From: Nitzschia sp. DOCU1
Lineage: Eukaryota > Bacillariophyta > Bacillariophyceae > Bacillariales > Bacillariaceae
DNA: 64,000 bases
Direction of reading: 5' to 3'
Assembly (NCBI GenBank): GCA_951394045.1
Contig: OX595989.1
Location: 2,852,001-2,916,000, forward strand
Shown piece by piece: positions 41,217 through 54,300 of this stretch. Under the pieces are notes generated by a model. It was not told where the DNA came from, searched no databases, and worked only from the letters and a program-made list of their open reading frames with translations. Positions within the stretch are counted from its first letter, which is position 1. The number at the start of each line of letters is the position of its first letter. The position numbers and the translations under genes were made by a program.

Positions 41217-42394
41217 ATGAAGATTTATCTGGTTCATGGAACGATTGGACCCAACGCGGTTGTTGCATTGACAATCGTGAACGTATTCGTCCTGCTGTTC
41301 ACTCAACTTTTCTGCTTACTGCCCGCACCTGCGTCCTTTGAACAAACATCGAATGATGTTCCTGCACAGATCACCAGCAAGAAGAACGACAATATTTGTT
41401 ATGCCAACCCATACCGCGATGCCTTAACGGAGCCTTTGGAAGAAATCTCAGGGAGAATGATAAAGTGGTTAGAAGAAGATCGAAATCGTTTTGGTGCGCA
41501 ATCGCTGGGTCAACAGTATCGGGGCCACGACCATCAACGATTCTCCCCCTTCGTCTCAATGGCTAACTGTAAACCAGACCAACTCGAATGCGTGGGTGGA
41601 CCATGTGGATCAGACCTGGCAAAGACGCTGTGTGGGTTGAAGGAACACCTCGCCATTCGAGATAACGACAAGCAGGATCATCCCGTTTCGTGCGTCGTCT
41701 ACAGTATCGGAGGGAACAACAAGTGGGACTTTGAAAACGCACTGCTGGCAACGACACCTTGCGAAATCCATACCTTTGATTGTACGGGCACACGAGAAAG
41801 GTTTGTCGTTCCTGAACATCCACGACTCCACTTTCATCATGTCTGCTTGACCGCCTACTCCCAGAATGGCAAACATGTCCCTGACGGAAATATGATTGGA
41901 GAATCATGGACACTATTGGAGATGCAACAAAAATTGAACCATTCTAGAATCGACTTGCTGAAAATGGACATTGAAGGCTGGGAGTGGCCGCTCTATAATT
42001 CTTGGCCGGAACTGGATCACGTTGCAGTAGCCGATCAGATATTGATGCCAATGCAGATTGCTGTCGAGGTACGTTTACTCTGGGGAATCAGTAATAAAGC
42101 CACGGTTCTGGTGGTGGTGGATGTTGTGATCTCGTGCTAACCATTCGTTCTCATCACGCATCTCAGATTCATTACCAGACACAGTTTGGTGCTTTGCATC
42201 CGGACAGAAAGGACTTTAAGAATCCCACTGATATAGTGGAGCTACAAACACATTTGCTTCGCATGGGATATGTAATTGCTGTGAGAGATGATAACAGGGC
42301 TTGTGCCCATTGCACCGAGTTGACCCTGATTCGGATTCAATGTCCGAACACTGGTGTATACAGTCGTGGTGGTGCTGGTAGTCGTCGCATCTGA
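41217..42394 (+). CDS. membrane-anchored methyltransferase-like protein (METTL24/FkbM-like)
   Basis: Two exons (41217-42068, 42167-42394) give 359 aa. One N-terminal hydrophobic helix (VVALTIVNVFVLLFTQLFCLL) suggests a signal anchor. The lumenal domain has VVYSIGGNNKWDFENALL (a degenerate SAM-binding loop), IHTFDCTG (acidic residue after the second strand), and RIDLLKMDIEGWEW followed by IAVE and IHYQTQ across the intron. This pattern is typical of the Methyltransf_22/FkbM-like proteins. The substrate is unknown. The ATG at 41217 follows a TTG nine bases earlier. Confidence 0.7.
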
Positions 42395-42788
42395 GAAGTG
42401 GTGCGGAATAAGGAGTGGTGCAACGATAGGAGGAAGAAAAGTGTAGAGGATGAGTTGAGCTCAAATGACTATTTTTTGCTCTACTAGAACGAGGTTTACC
42501 CTTCTTGATACCGGTATCAGGTTCGTATCATAGTTACTTCTTGCGTTGCTTGTCTTCGTCGGTAAATCATCCGCGCAACGACCAGACGGACTAGTGCCTG
42601 TTACACATACGTACGATACCAGGTATGATGGTTGGATAGCCTGCGCGATACCCCTTTCGACCTTCTTTTCGTGGTGCCATCATGCCTTGGATTTTGTCAT
42701 TGCTCTCGTTCATTTTATGTCATTGTGAGCCTCGTCTACCTTGCCCACAACAAATGTTCCTGGTGCGCTAGAATATAGAAAAGGCACT
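42395..42788. other. intergenic region, 394 bp
   Basis: This is the 3' flank of the methyltransferase-like gene and the 5' flank of the giant gene. A near-palindrome GATACCGGTATC lies around 42509-42520. No RNA gene was seen. Confidence 0.35.
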
Positions 42789-45700
42789 ATGTTATCAGTC
42801 TCTGCTGGGCATTTCAGAGCAGGTAATGAAATGGCGCCTTCTTTGAACGACGAAAGCGTTGCTGCCACCCGTGCCCCCGACGACAACGCTGGTGTTATCG
42901 CCGTCGGTCGGCTCGTGGAAGTGGCCAGCCGTACCTGGCCCGGCATCAACAAACCTGGGGGTGTAGGACGAGTGACTCGTGTATATTATGGAGCGCAAGC
43001 AGATCGTCCTCTTGACGATGAAACTCCTCTCACGCACATTGATGTCTCGTACATGGTGGGACGCTCACGTGAAAAACGAGTGCCAGTCGAGTACGTGACA
43101 TTGGCGCCACAATACGAAACTACTACTACTACAGCTCCATCATCAGTGGCCACTCCTGCTGCTATTGACGGATCGTCTTCGACGTTAGAACAACCACGGA
43201 GGAATAGGGGATTGCGAGATCGAAGTTTGTTACTGGGGCGCTGCCGTCGATGTGGATCGCTTCGTGCCGATTGCGGATCGTGTGACTGGGTTAGTGAAGA
43301 ACAACAAGAGGACGACGACCAACGGCATCGTTCAAGTAATACTCGCTCGACGGATACCACTGCTCTCAAAAGTACGGGGACTTTGAATCGCGGAAATGTT
43401 CTAGAAGACTCGTCTTCAGAATCCGGTAGTTCGGACGACGATGATGTGGCGTTGCACAATCTGCTCAGGACTAGCCGTAAACGTTATCGACGGCATTTAC
43501 GAAACCGTCGACAATGGATGGACATGTGGGGTGAAGCAGGAAGCAAGAATCAATCCCAGGAAGAAGTAGAGGACGGAGGAAAATATCCAGCCGACGACTT
43601 GTTGGATTTTGATCGAGAGGAATCGTCAGCGATGGGCCCACAAACGGACGATGACAACGACGACGAAGATTTGGAGGAAATGTGGCAACGCAGCCAGTGG
43701 CGTTATCATCATCATGTACGACAACGTGCCAAGTGGCAACGTCGAATTCAGGCAGTTTCAGAGGAGGAGCCAGAGCCTGTTGATACTACTCGGAGAAAAT
43801 CGGATCAGAAATGGTCGCATCAACATCGGTCAGTTTTGGAAACGTTAGATGCCAACAAAACCCAGGATTCAGCTGTTGCAAAAAGTATCGGTCGGAAACG
43901 AAAAGAACGGGAAAAGAAATCCAAGAACCCTAGTCGACGTGTGACCATGGATAAAGACACATCTCTGCCACAAAAGTCTACTCAAAAGGATTGCGCTTCT
44001 CTCGCTGTGGCTCAAACTCCACCACCGCCTAATAGTCGGCAACGACCGTCTGATGACCAACCCCTGATAATGAATGTGGACAAGAGTCCGGTTGGCGAGG
44101 CCGAATCTTCTTCTCCGGAATCGCTCAGGGAGAACTCGGGCTTTTCAGCCTTCGACAATGACGATGATGACGATTTCCCAATGGAAGATTATGCCCGTCG
44201 AGTGTCAACGTCTACATACCATCATAATGTCGATCCAATGGACGGTTTAGATGATAGTGGCCCAGAATTGGAAGATGATTTCGACGATACATTTATTCAG
44301 CCTGAAGGCCGAGAAGCAGCAGAGAATCTACCAGACGACATCGTAGATCGAACAAAATCTATTCCCTTCACACAGCTGCCCGACGTTTTCGAAACGATAG
44401 CCACGGAGTTAGAAGATCATTTGGTCCCTGATTTTAGGTTAAAGATTGCTGGTCTCCAACGACAACATCGGCGGCTTGTCGCTCGAGGACAATTTGGATC
44501 AACAGAAAACGCGAAGCAGGCTTCGGAACTGTTGCAACAGTGCCACAACCTTTGGGTACATGTGACACGAAGCCTTATTCAAGATGGAACCGATCAATGC
44601 AGAGCTGCTTTGCGGCGTTTGTCTGATGACCGCATCTTTCGCAAGCACCGCAAGCATTTATCCGCCAAGCAACGAAAGCAGATTCGGGGATCGGCGATGA
44701 TGGATGCCCGTAATCTGCGATTAGACGCCTTGGAAGATACCGTCGAAGAGTTGGTCCGTACATTAAAAACGGTAACCGCAGCCTTCGAGGGGCTTTCCGG
44801 GGAACAAGACTTGAACAGTGGCGATGACGAAGACGCGGGGCCGATTGGGCAAGGAAACAGTTCGGACGACGACGAAGAGCGGGGCGACGAGTATGCAACC
44901 CAAGATCTAATTCCTCTCAGCAGGTCTAGCGAAATGCAAGGGGGTGAAACTCTAGATCCGGCTGAGCGACCCCTAGGACAATTTGACCCCCATCAACATG
45001 CCTTTCGAAGGCGAATGAGCAAGCAGAATTCTGTTCACGCACGACGGAAGGAATTTCATGCCCAGCAAAAAATCGGTGCTGCCCCCGCGGAACGAATGCC
45101 CAAACGACCTAGAGCTTCCAGTTTCCACTCGGAGGATAGTTTTATTGTTAATGATCAAGATTCTTTCCGGCGAAAGTCGGAACGGGACGTCAGGTCTTCA
45201 AGCTCGGTGGTATCGCATCCCAAGGATCAAACTTCCCAGGACTCTGAACCTTCTCGTTTCAGCCCCATCGCTGCTCTCACTCAGGTGGAAAGTGACGCCG
45301 ACTCGCCGATGGGTGAAGACGAAGTCGAAAGTGTCGCAGTGTTTGATTTTGTCAATACGGAGGCGGAAGGAGCCGGAGGTGGGGGCAGTCAAACCACATC
45401 AACGGAGCCCATGGTGCGACCCAAACGCGCCGCAGCTCGCCAGAGGAGGGTAACTTCTTCGACCTTGTCTGATTCTCTTCTGGATAGGCAATATACTGAA
45501 TCTCTTGTGCAGCGTGATCGGGTTCCAATATCCCAACGAATGCAAGAATTTCTGGACAAGAACAATCATCTCAGCTGGGACGACGGAGAACATGAAAACG
45601 ACAACAAGAATCCCGTCAATTCGCGGCTTAATATTCGGGAGCAACGTGCCGCCCGGAAAAGTCGATCCGGTCTTGGGCAACGCAGAGTCGTTCCTGACAG

Positions 45701-48700
45701 CAGCAATCGCCCCATTCAGGGTACGATCACGCGATTACGTCGGTCGGCGGACTCGGCTACTTCTACTAGGGATGGTACTGGTGAAGATATCGATGATGAA
45801 GAATGTGTTTCCACCGAGTACTTGCTTTCTAGGTTCTATTCCGTGGGAGAAATAGCAGCAACCACCACGCTGCCCGCTGTCACGGTCCAGGACGCCACAG
45901 AGCGACCCCAAACTTGGCCTAATCGACAGGCCCATGATCCTGCTGGCCTGCCTCGAGCCATTCGACCTCTGACAGAGGATGGCAGCGAATCTGTACAGAC
46001 TACAATGGAAGCCCGACAAACACCTTTCGATGCTTTCCAGCTTGACGGATCAGTTACGTTACTGGAAATGGTTGTATGTCAAAGTCCTCGGCTTGGTGCT
46101 CAAACTCAGCTCCTTGCGGATATGATTCGCCGAGAAGATGGCTTTGAGATCTCAGGAGGAAACCGAGATGATTTTCGGAAATTGGTTGTTCTCCAGCTGC
46201 TGGATGCTGTGTTTGCGCTTACTCATCCGAATGCATGGGCGCTGAAGATTCGGAACCGGATTGGAGCCCTACGACTATTAGAACCCATCCGTGATGCGTT
46301 GGCAGAGGTCCTTCCGATGACTGAGACTTTGTGCACTTACATGGTGGAGAATTTATCTTGTCAAAAGTGGCGGAAGGGGTCAAACGGTTGCGTTTATGTA
46401 TCGTCATTAGATCCTGTCGTATGGCAGCAGTTCGTCGAGACAGGAGAATGCTGGATCAACCAAAATGGTAAGTTGCCAAGTTGTTGTATATCACTATCTT
46501 GAAGTTGTTGCTCATGCTGCGTTCTTTAGATCTGAGGTACAAGAAGCTCGGGAAGGTCTGGCCCCGTGTGGAAGTTGAGACTGCGTGGAAGGTGCTACTA
46601 TTCTTTGGTGCAGCGAAATCTTTCCCTGCTACTTCAAGCCAGTTTCGTTGGCAGTTTGTGACGAAACTATTCTCGAGCAGTGTCCTTGCAAAGATTACCG
46701 ACGAGGAAGATTCAGATTTGCCCCCTCATCCTTCCCATCTCGCTGCTTTTGAATCTGATATCGATAAATTGATTCTTCTCCTTCGAAACGGCAGTCTGGA
46801 TGAATTGCCGCCAACGGACGTGTTGGTTACCAATCTGATTAAAAATGCAATAACCTTGCAAGCTGAAGATTACTTGGGAAACGAGGAGTCTCGTTTCCGT
46901 TCATTCCCAGGGCTTGGAAGGGACAAGGCGGCATCTAGATTTGTTTCGTTGCTCTGGAAAAGCACTCATTCTCTCTTCACCGTGGATGGGGCGTCGGTCG
47001 AAAGTGAATGGTTCAGCATTTTTGATGCGGATTTTCGAACGACAAGGAGACCTTCTGCAGCGCTTGAATTGGGAAATCTGTTGCTTCCAGAGTCTCGTCT
47101 TGTTTGCGGTTGTCTCTCTTTATTGGTCGCCTGGGCGCAAAGGGTACCGAAAAAGAAAGTCAGACAGTTGCGCCTTCTGAAACAACTCAAAGGCCTTCGG
47201 GTGTCCGTCTCTTCGCTGGAAAATGATATTTCAAAACAGCCGGCGACTCGGTCGTCGTCTGACGACTTTGAGAATGCGTTCAAGGACAAATGTCCAATTG
47301 AAGTTGGGTGTGCCAAGGACAGAATGTCTACATTTCTTCTAGAAGTTTCTGCAAACCTGCGGATTGTTGACGCCATACTGGCAGATAGCAATGCCACGTG
47401 GGGCACAAAAGCACTCAATATACAGACTTTGCACGAGGTAAGGGACATGTGGAAACCGGGTGTTCAAGAGGCGAACCACATCTCACAAGTTTGCTTCCAG
47501 CTCTGGGATTTTGTAGCATTCGATGCACTAAAAGGACACAGACTGGCGTTGCCCAACAGTTCGATTGGTGATTTCCAGAATGATTCAATTGATCCATTAC
47601 AGGTCTTCATTGCAGGGAAAATCATGGCGACAACCGCATTTCTGTGTATGGACCGATCGCCGTGGTACCTAACGGCTGCTTCCTCTCCAAAGCGTCTGTC
47701 GCTTGCTGTTGCAGAGCACAACGGAATGATTGACTACTTTGCATTCCCCATTTCGTGCGTCTGTGCTTGCGTGGATTATCTCGGTCAGGAAGAACGGAAC
47801 GCCCCACTCCTCTGCCGCCTTGTTGCCATGTTCACAGCGATTTTCAACCACTTGACGGTTACAATCAAAATCGTGGGAGTCAATCTTCCTTTGAATCGTG
47901 TTGCGTCACAGGTAGGAGCACTTTACCTTCCGATTTTAATGCGCTGCTTTCGACTTCATGCCACTCGCTGCGAAGGTACGATTGGACATACTCTGCTCTC
48001 GCTCCTACTTTGTGCCATCCGTGCGGTAAGCACTTTTCAGGGAACTCAAAGGATGCATCAAATATCATCGCTACGTGCTAGTCTCCCCGCCACTAATGAT
48101 GAATCGAAGGCGGAGAGCGATGATTTCTTCGACGATCTCGACGACGGGGTTTTCGCGTCAATGGCTACTGGGGAGTCCATATCTGCTCCTAGCGTCGCAG
48201 ATGAACAACCTCATTGGAAGGCCTTGGTACAAATATTGGCGATGCTGAAGGTATGTCCAACGATGATTTCGTCTTTGAGCGTTGTACTTGCTAATTACAT
48301 TCCTTGTCCTCCAGCCCTCGCAACGTTTCAAAATCTCAACTTCAATGGATCAAGAACTGACCATAAGGTTGACTTCTCACGCGGAATACATCTTGAGCAA
48401 GGAAATCGACAAACTTTGTGACTGTTTGGTAGCAATTGTAGGGGCACAGTCACCTGAAAATATGTCCGATTCTCTCTGGAAGGAATTGGTTCCACTGGTT
48501 CGGTCATCACAATGTGATACTGCAGATGTCGACTTTGAGATGAAAGTTTCAAGAAGGTTGACATCTCAACTTTGCTTGCTTTCGCCTCACCATGACGGGT
48601 GCTGTGCTTTTGTGGGCACGAACATTGAGCTATTTCTCTGCGGTATCCTCCAGGCTTTGCTGGACACGAATCGGCTAGAAATATTCCCATCTTGCAATTT

Positions 48701-50558
48701 TGACTTGATCCGATCTTTGGGCGGCGAAGGCATCGCCAGGGAAATTCTAGCAGAGCTCGATGTTTTTAATGGTTTAGAGCCAGCTCGATTGGCGAACATG
48801 AGCATCAAGGAATTGCAGTCTATCGCTGACACTCAGCGAAGGCGAAAGGCTCGGGCGGAAGCTCCTTGGGAGTTACTCGAGAGTTTGGGCGACGCACTTT
48901 CACAGCAGTCACAATTATCTGTGGCAGCGGTCCTCAAGACGATCGACAACGATCTGCCATCGAGCTATGTGGAGTCTCTCCACGCTGCTTGTCTTGAAAA
49001 GGAGTGCTTCTCTTGCTTTGCTCTAATACGCAATGTGGTATCGGCAGTTTCTCAGCGTCATAGACCGATGTTCGAAAGCATCGTTTCGCAGATCGTAAGG
49101 ATTGTGTCAACTGAAATGCTCCGAATCCTTCAGGGACTGAGATATTTTGACCAGACGGACCTGGGAGGAAGTCAGGACAGTGCAACGACTTCAGGTAGAG
49201 CCAAGATTTTGTCCCTTTTCAATTCCTACTCAGAACTGTTTGTTGCTACGATTTCATGGATATTAAGAGAAGCTCCTGCCGATGCGCCGTTGAGTTGGAA
49301 GCTACTGCAGGGACAGCTTTGCGAGCGTGTAGTTTACCCTCTGCTGCGGCGGCAGAATGTGGACTTAATACTCAGTTTGAAGTCAGTCATCGCTGCATGT
49401 CAGTCTACACCCGGGGGCTTTCCTGTCTCTGTTGTGCACACGTCAGGGATACCAGGTTTTTCGGCGCACATTGAACCCCTGTTTGACGCAGCTTTCCGCC
49501 GCTGTCGTCAGTTTGTCTTGGCGCCCATTCAGTCGTCAGTTCTTCAGAGTTATTTGGTCGACGGGCTGTTGAAGGTGGATGGTGGCAATGAGGCCTCTCT
49601 TGCAAAGCTGATTGGAACCGCGTTCACCCCTTCACCGGTGACTGCTTTGGAATTTTCGCAAGGCCCACTGCAAGAAGAAATCGACAGATATCTCCATGTG
49701 GTCGAATCAGGGGCTCCCAGCGACGCTTGGCGCCATCAAATGGTGCAAAAGCGGGTGGAAACCATGCGGGCGGTAATCATCCCGAAGATATCTCAGCGCA
49801 AAGGTTCCCTTGATTCCAAAAGAAAAGTCATTCGTGTGCTTTCTCACATTCTGGCTTGCAGCGATGGCTTGCAGGGTTTGGCGACCGAAAACGAATTGTT
49901 TGAATTGTTAACTTCCCTCGTGCGTTCACTCCGCCAAGTCATGTTTCAAGGCCTCAAGTCTCATGTAGTCGACGACAGCCTCATCTCGGTTGCCCTTGCC
50001 TGTGCCGCGAACATTGCCCTGCTGGAGATACCACGAAAGGACATTGAGGACCCACGATCTCTCCTGTGTTGGAGTGACGAAAAGGTGCTACACTTTGACG
50101 ACCTTGGCGACCTTTCGATTTTGTGTCAGGATGAGTTGATGGCGCTCTACTTTCATTGTTACTTTCATTGGATGTACAGCTTGGGTGCGGACATCGCTTG
50201 TGGATCGCAGTCAACCAACCCTACTCTATTTGATCTCCGTCAGTTGTGTTGCAAGGACAATACTGGTGATTTGGATGAATCGGTCCTGTTAAATCTGATT
50301 TCGGCACGAAATGATTGCGATGATTCATCGGAACTGGAACTTTGGACCAAGGCGTTCGTATGCATCGAAGAACGGCTTTTCGGATCCAAAGCCGAAAATG
50401 AGAGGCCACAAGTTGTGAATGTATATGCTAAAGTCGTTGTGGAAAACACGGACAGCGTAGGCACGAAAGATGGCGTCTTGGCGCCCTGGACCCCATCAAG
50501 AAGCGTGACACGATCGGCGAAAGAATATATGGCGGTTATCTTGTCTTTATCGTCGTAA
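42789..50558 (+). CDS. very large (about 2,550 aa) protein, possibly Mus7/MMS22-like; function not recognised
   Basis: Three exons (42789-46467, 46530-48250, 48315-50558) with GT/AG introns of 62 and 64 bp and matching phases. The N-terminus has a small beta-rich module (GRLVEVASRTWPGINKPGG .. IDVSYMVGRSREKRVPVEYV) seen in diatom nuclear proteins, then a cysteine cluster (CRRCGSLRADCGSCDW). The next 1,000 residues are acidic, Ser/Asp/Gln-rich and largely disordered, with a helical stretch near residues 530-680. The last 1,350 residues are alpha-helical without obvious catalytic motifs. The overall plan (disordered acidic half, helical-repeat half) fits a replication-repair scaffold such as Mus7/MMS22, but that is a guess. 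The start could also be the ATG at 42831, which has a better context. Confidence 0.7.
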
Positions 50559-51355
50559 TGATTATCTCTCTGCTGTGACATCGCACTCTAGAGTAGTAAT
50601 TTTGGAAATAAAATTGTGGAGTTGCGGTTAATAATATTTGACTATTCAGGGTAAAAATGAAGTGGGTCGACTAATTTTGGCACCAACCTGGTGTTGTATT
50701 AATAGTTGAACCAGGTAGATCACAAATTGTCATGCAATGTACCGGTAGGTCTTTGAATCAAAGAGTCGAATCACATCTCATCAAACATCGCAGCGGCATC
50801 AGCCTTCGCAGTCACACTTGGTGACTACTTTGAGCTCGATCGATTTTTGTGTAGTGTAGTCTATTCGAGACTGACACAATGATGGGAGTCACGGTACGGT
50901 ATGCGTGATCTCATACGTACTGTGTACGATACGATAATCGGAAGTGGGGACAGACTGCCATGCCGCTAACCACCGATAAGATCTTTGGGTCGCCCCGTTG
51001 AATTCTACAGAATTTCAATACTGACGCGTACAGGTTTGGAGGCACACAGTGAAAGGAAGAGCCGACTTTTATTGACTACTTCGACCGATCAATCATTTAA
51101 GGACTACGACATCATCATATATGCTCAACGACACCTTAGCGTTAGGAAACGGTTTGGTGGCAGTTCCTCGGCGTCGCCATCCGCGCGACAAGACTAGCCC
51201 GTGCCAAACCAACAACGGAGCAAGTGGGGGAGCTCGTCTTTGTCCGCAACCATGGGCTGCGTTGTATCCATCATTGAGGCTTTGCAGTGAAACAGCCATA
51301 TGAACCCACTCTATCAATCTCGGTTCCTTGTTTCCTTGCAGGATAATCAATAATA
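50559..51355. other. intergenic region, 797 bp
   Basis: This is the 3' flank of the giant gene and the promoter region of the SNF5-type gene. It has an AATAAA shortly after the stop (about 50606), TACCGGTA at 50740-50747 and AT-rich sequence. Small frames are not convincing. Confidence 0.35.
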
Positions 51356-54300
51356 ATGGAAGGGTCCGAGGAAGTGGCTGGGCGTTCCCAGCCGCAACAA
51401 CAGCTACAGTGCCCAGCAGTGCGAGATGCCGAAAGTGTAATGAATCTGGCTCTCTTCGATCCTCCGCGATGGGGATGGACAGTCACGGGGACTCTGGCGG
51501 ATCTTTTGCCACCACACGAGGTATGTTGAATTCAATCTCATGTTGGCTCTTAATGTTATAGACGGATGTCTCACTTTGCTGTTTACAACTTCTTCAGAGA
51601 TCACGCCGTCGGGGTGCCGCAGTGGCCTATCGGAACATGAAACGAAAACGAGCACAGGCTGCTACGGCTTTACGTTCGGATAAGCGAGACGCGGCGACGG
51701 CAGCAGCTGGGCTGAAAGCTGCTCCTGGGGTAGCGGTAGAGAAAGATACAGATACAAATTCTAGCGGAGAAGCTGCTATCACGGTGACGACGATCACTCC
51801 TTCCAATCTGCAGGAGTCTGAGGCTACGGCCCCGACGCAGCCTGCAGAGAATTCCATCCGTCATATGGAGATTGACCCTGAAATATCCTCCAATCCAGCT
51901 TCAGTCGGAGATGAGAAGAAAGAGGACTCGAAATCGCAGGGAGAAACAGCGTCTGGAGAGTCCGAAGAAACACGGAAAATTTCAGCAGAAGGCGAGGAGC
52001 CAAAAACATCCAACGAAACACCAAAAGAGCACTCACAACAACAGGAAGAAAATCGAGATGAAAAAGCGTCAATATATACGGCACCAACGGCTGCCGCATC
52101 CGGGGGTCTACAGAAGAAATCAGCCGCATCGTTGCCCGCGCCTTCGATATCGATGAATAAACTTCTTGGGTTGAAGCGGAATTTACTTGGGATGGAAGTG
52201 AAGAAAGTTGAACTAAACGAAAACGGAAATGCTAGTAAAACTCCAACTGGAAAGAAGGGGAACGTCAAGCGACGGGTGGCGTATGAATGCCGGGTGGAAA
52301 GCCTGAACCAGGATGGCGTTCTGGACATGTATTCCTATCACCGCGGTCGAGAAGGGTTCGAGCCACGAGACCCTGAAACGGGAGAACTGCGATGTCCCTT
52401 GGAGGCCACGGACACGAATCACGGCTACGATGCTCCTAGGCTAAGCCTCAAGCTCACGATTGAATTTCCACTTGACGATGGCGGCGACAGTCAGCGATCG
52501 GAAGGCAAGGTGCCAACCTATAAAGAAACGATACCGTGGGATTTAGCTGACCCCACGACACCATCGCCTCTGGTCTACGCAAATGATATTGCGAATGAGT
52601 TTGGTCTCAAGTACGGACAAATGCTGGATTTAGCATTGAGCATCCAATCCCAAATTGACACACACCTGCAGCAAACATGCACGTACTCTGCCGCCGTATC
52701 CACGGAGGATCCTGCCGGCATGGAGCGCTCGTATACGGGGTCATATATTCAGACGCATCGCTATGGTCAGGTCGTACCCACTGCACCAGAAGGGACTCGT
52801 TTAGCACCCAAAGAGCGACAACGAATTGTCGGCAGAATTTCAGGAGTGCGAGCAGCCCCGGTGAATGGATCGATATCTGATGGGCGACGGCGAGGTAGTT
52901 TGGGAAGACCGAACGCCACTGGAGATCATGAGGACGAGGAAATCCAAGAAATCTTTATTAACGAAGTAAAACGTCGGGGACGTGCCGAATCGGTACTGGA
53001 TGTGGCTAGAAAGTGCATGAACGGTATTGTGGGGCAGATGGAGCACCGCGGCGATGCCCACTGCCATATTTGCCATAAGCGATGTGATTCTGTATTCGAT
53101 TTCGCTTGTGGGAGCACAGGTCATGCCTATTGTGAGACTCATTGCCGACAGGTAAGATTTCTATTGCGTTGGCCACCTGGAAATGATTTCGTTCAACTAA
53201 AATCCGTGCTCCAATTTCGAATTAGATGAGAATGGACAAAACTTTTGATCCGCAACAGCCCATTTCGCCCTACTGTCCGGTCTGTTCTCTTAATTGTCCA
53301 TGCGCGAGCTGCGGCAAAAAAGTCACGGCGGTCGCCAGAGATTTTAAGCGGACATCGGATGAGCAAGGAGCGTCTTTAGAAGAGACACGATACGATGATA
53401 TTATTGGGAAAGGCCGCAAGGCCAAGTCCTTGGCGCCCAAATCGGGCACGGTTAACAAGAAACGCAATTCTGATATTGCCGTGAGCGACGATGCTACTTC
53501 TATTCCGTTGTCCTCCTCCAAGACCACCCATCATCATCGGGGGCCAAAACGTTCCATTCCCGGGCGCGTGGAGAACAGTCCCCCTTTGGTGCCCAAGCCC
53601 CCGCTTTTTGAGTTCCCCAGAGAAATTTATGGATCCCTCGAATTGGAACCTGGAACACCCGATGACTATCTTCGGGTCTACACTTGGGGAGGAACTTACC
53701 TATCCGATGAGTTTCCAGAAGTATGGTCTGAGCAACAAGATCGAAGCGCAGATTCAGATTCAGTACCCACGAGCAACGGCGAACTTGTAGAGGATGGAAA
53801 TGTGGACTTTTGTCAAGTGTGCCGAAAGCACGGCAATCTTCTTTGTTGCGATTACTGCCCGCGGGCATTTCATATTGAATGCATGCGCGGTGACAACAAT
53901 ACAACTTCGGCTGAGCGATGGGAATGTTCCACTTGCAAGAAAGAAAAGGAAGATCTCCTGATGGGTGACATGGTCGACCCAAAGGACTCAATTGATTTAA
54001 TTTGCGCATCTTTTGCCGACGCAAAAGTGGGCGGCGACGAAAGCCTAAAGCTGATGGAAGCACTGAGTTGCATCCATGCCATGCTCAAAAGCCTCATCGA
54101 GTACGATTTTGGTTACATGTTTGCTGTTCCTGTCGATTTGGAGGCCGTTCCAGGTTACAAGGAAGCCGTCAAAAAGCCCATGGACCTTGGTACCATCTGC
54201 ACGAAACTGACGAGCGGTGGATACCATGATATCATTGAGAATGGTGGGGTACTCGAAGATGTTCTGATTGCTGCTCTCCAGGACGTCGAATTGGTTTGGC

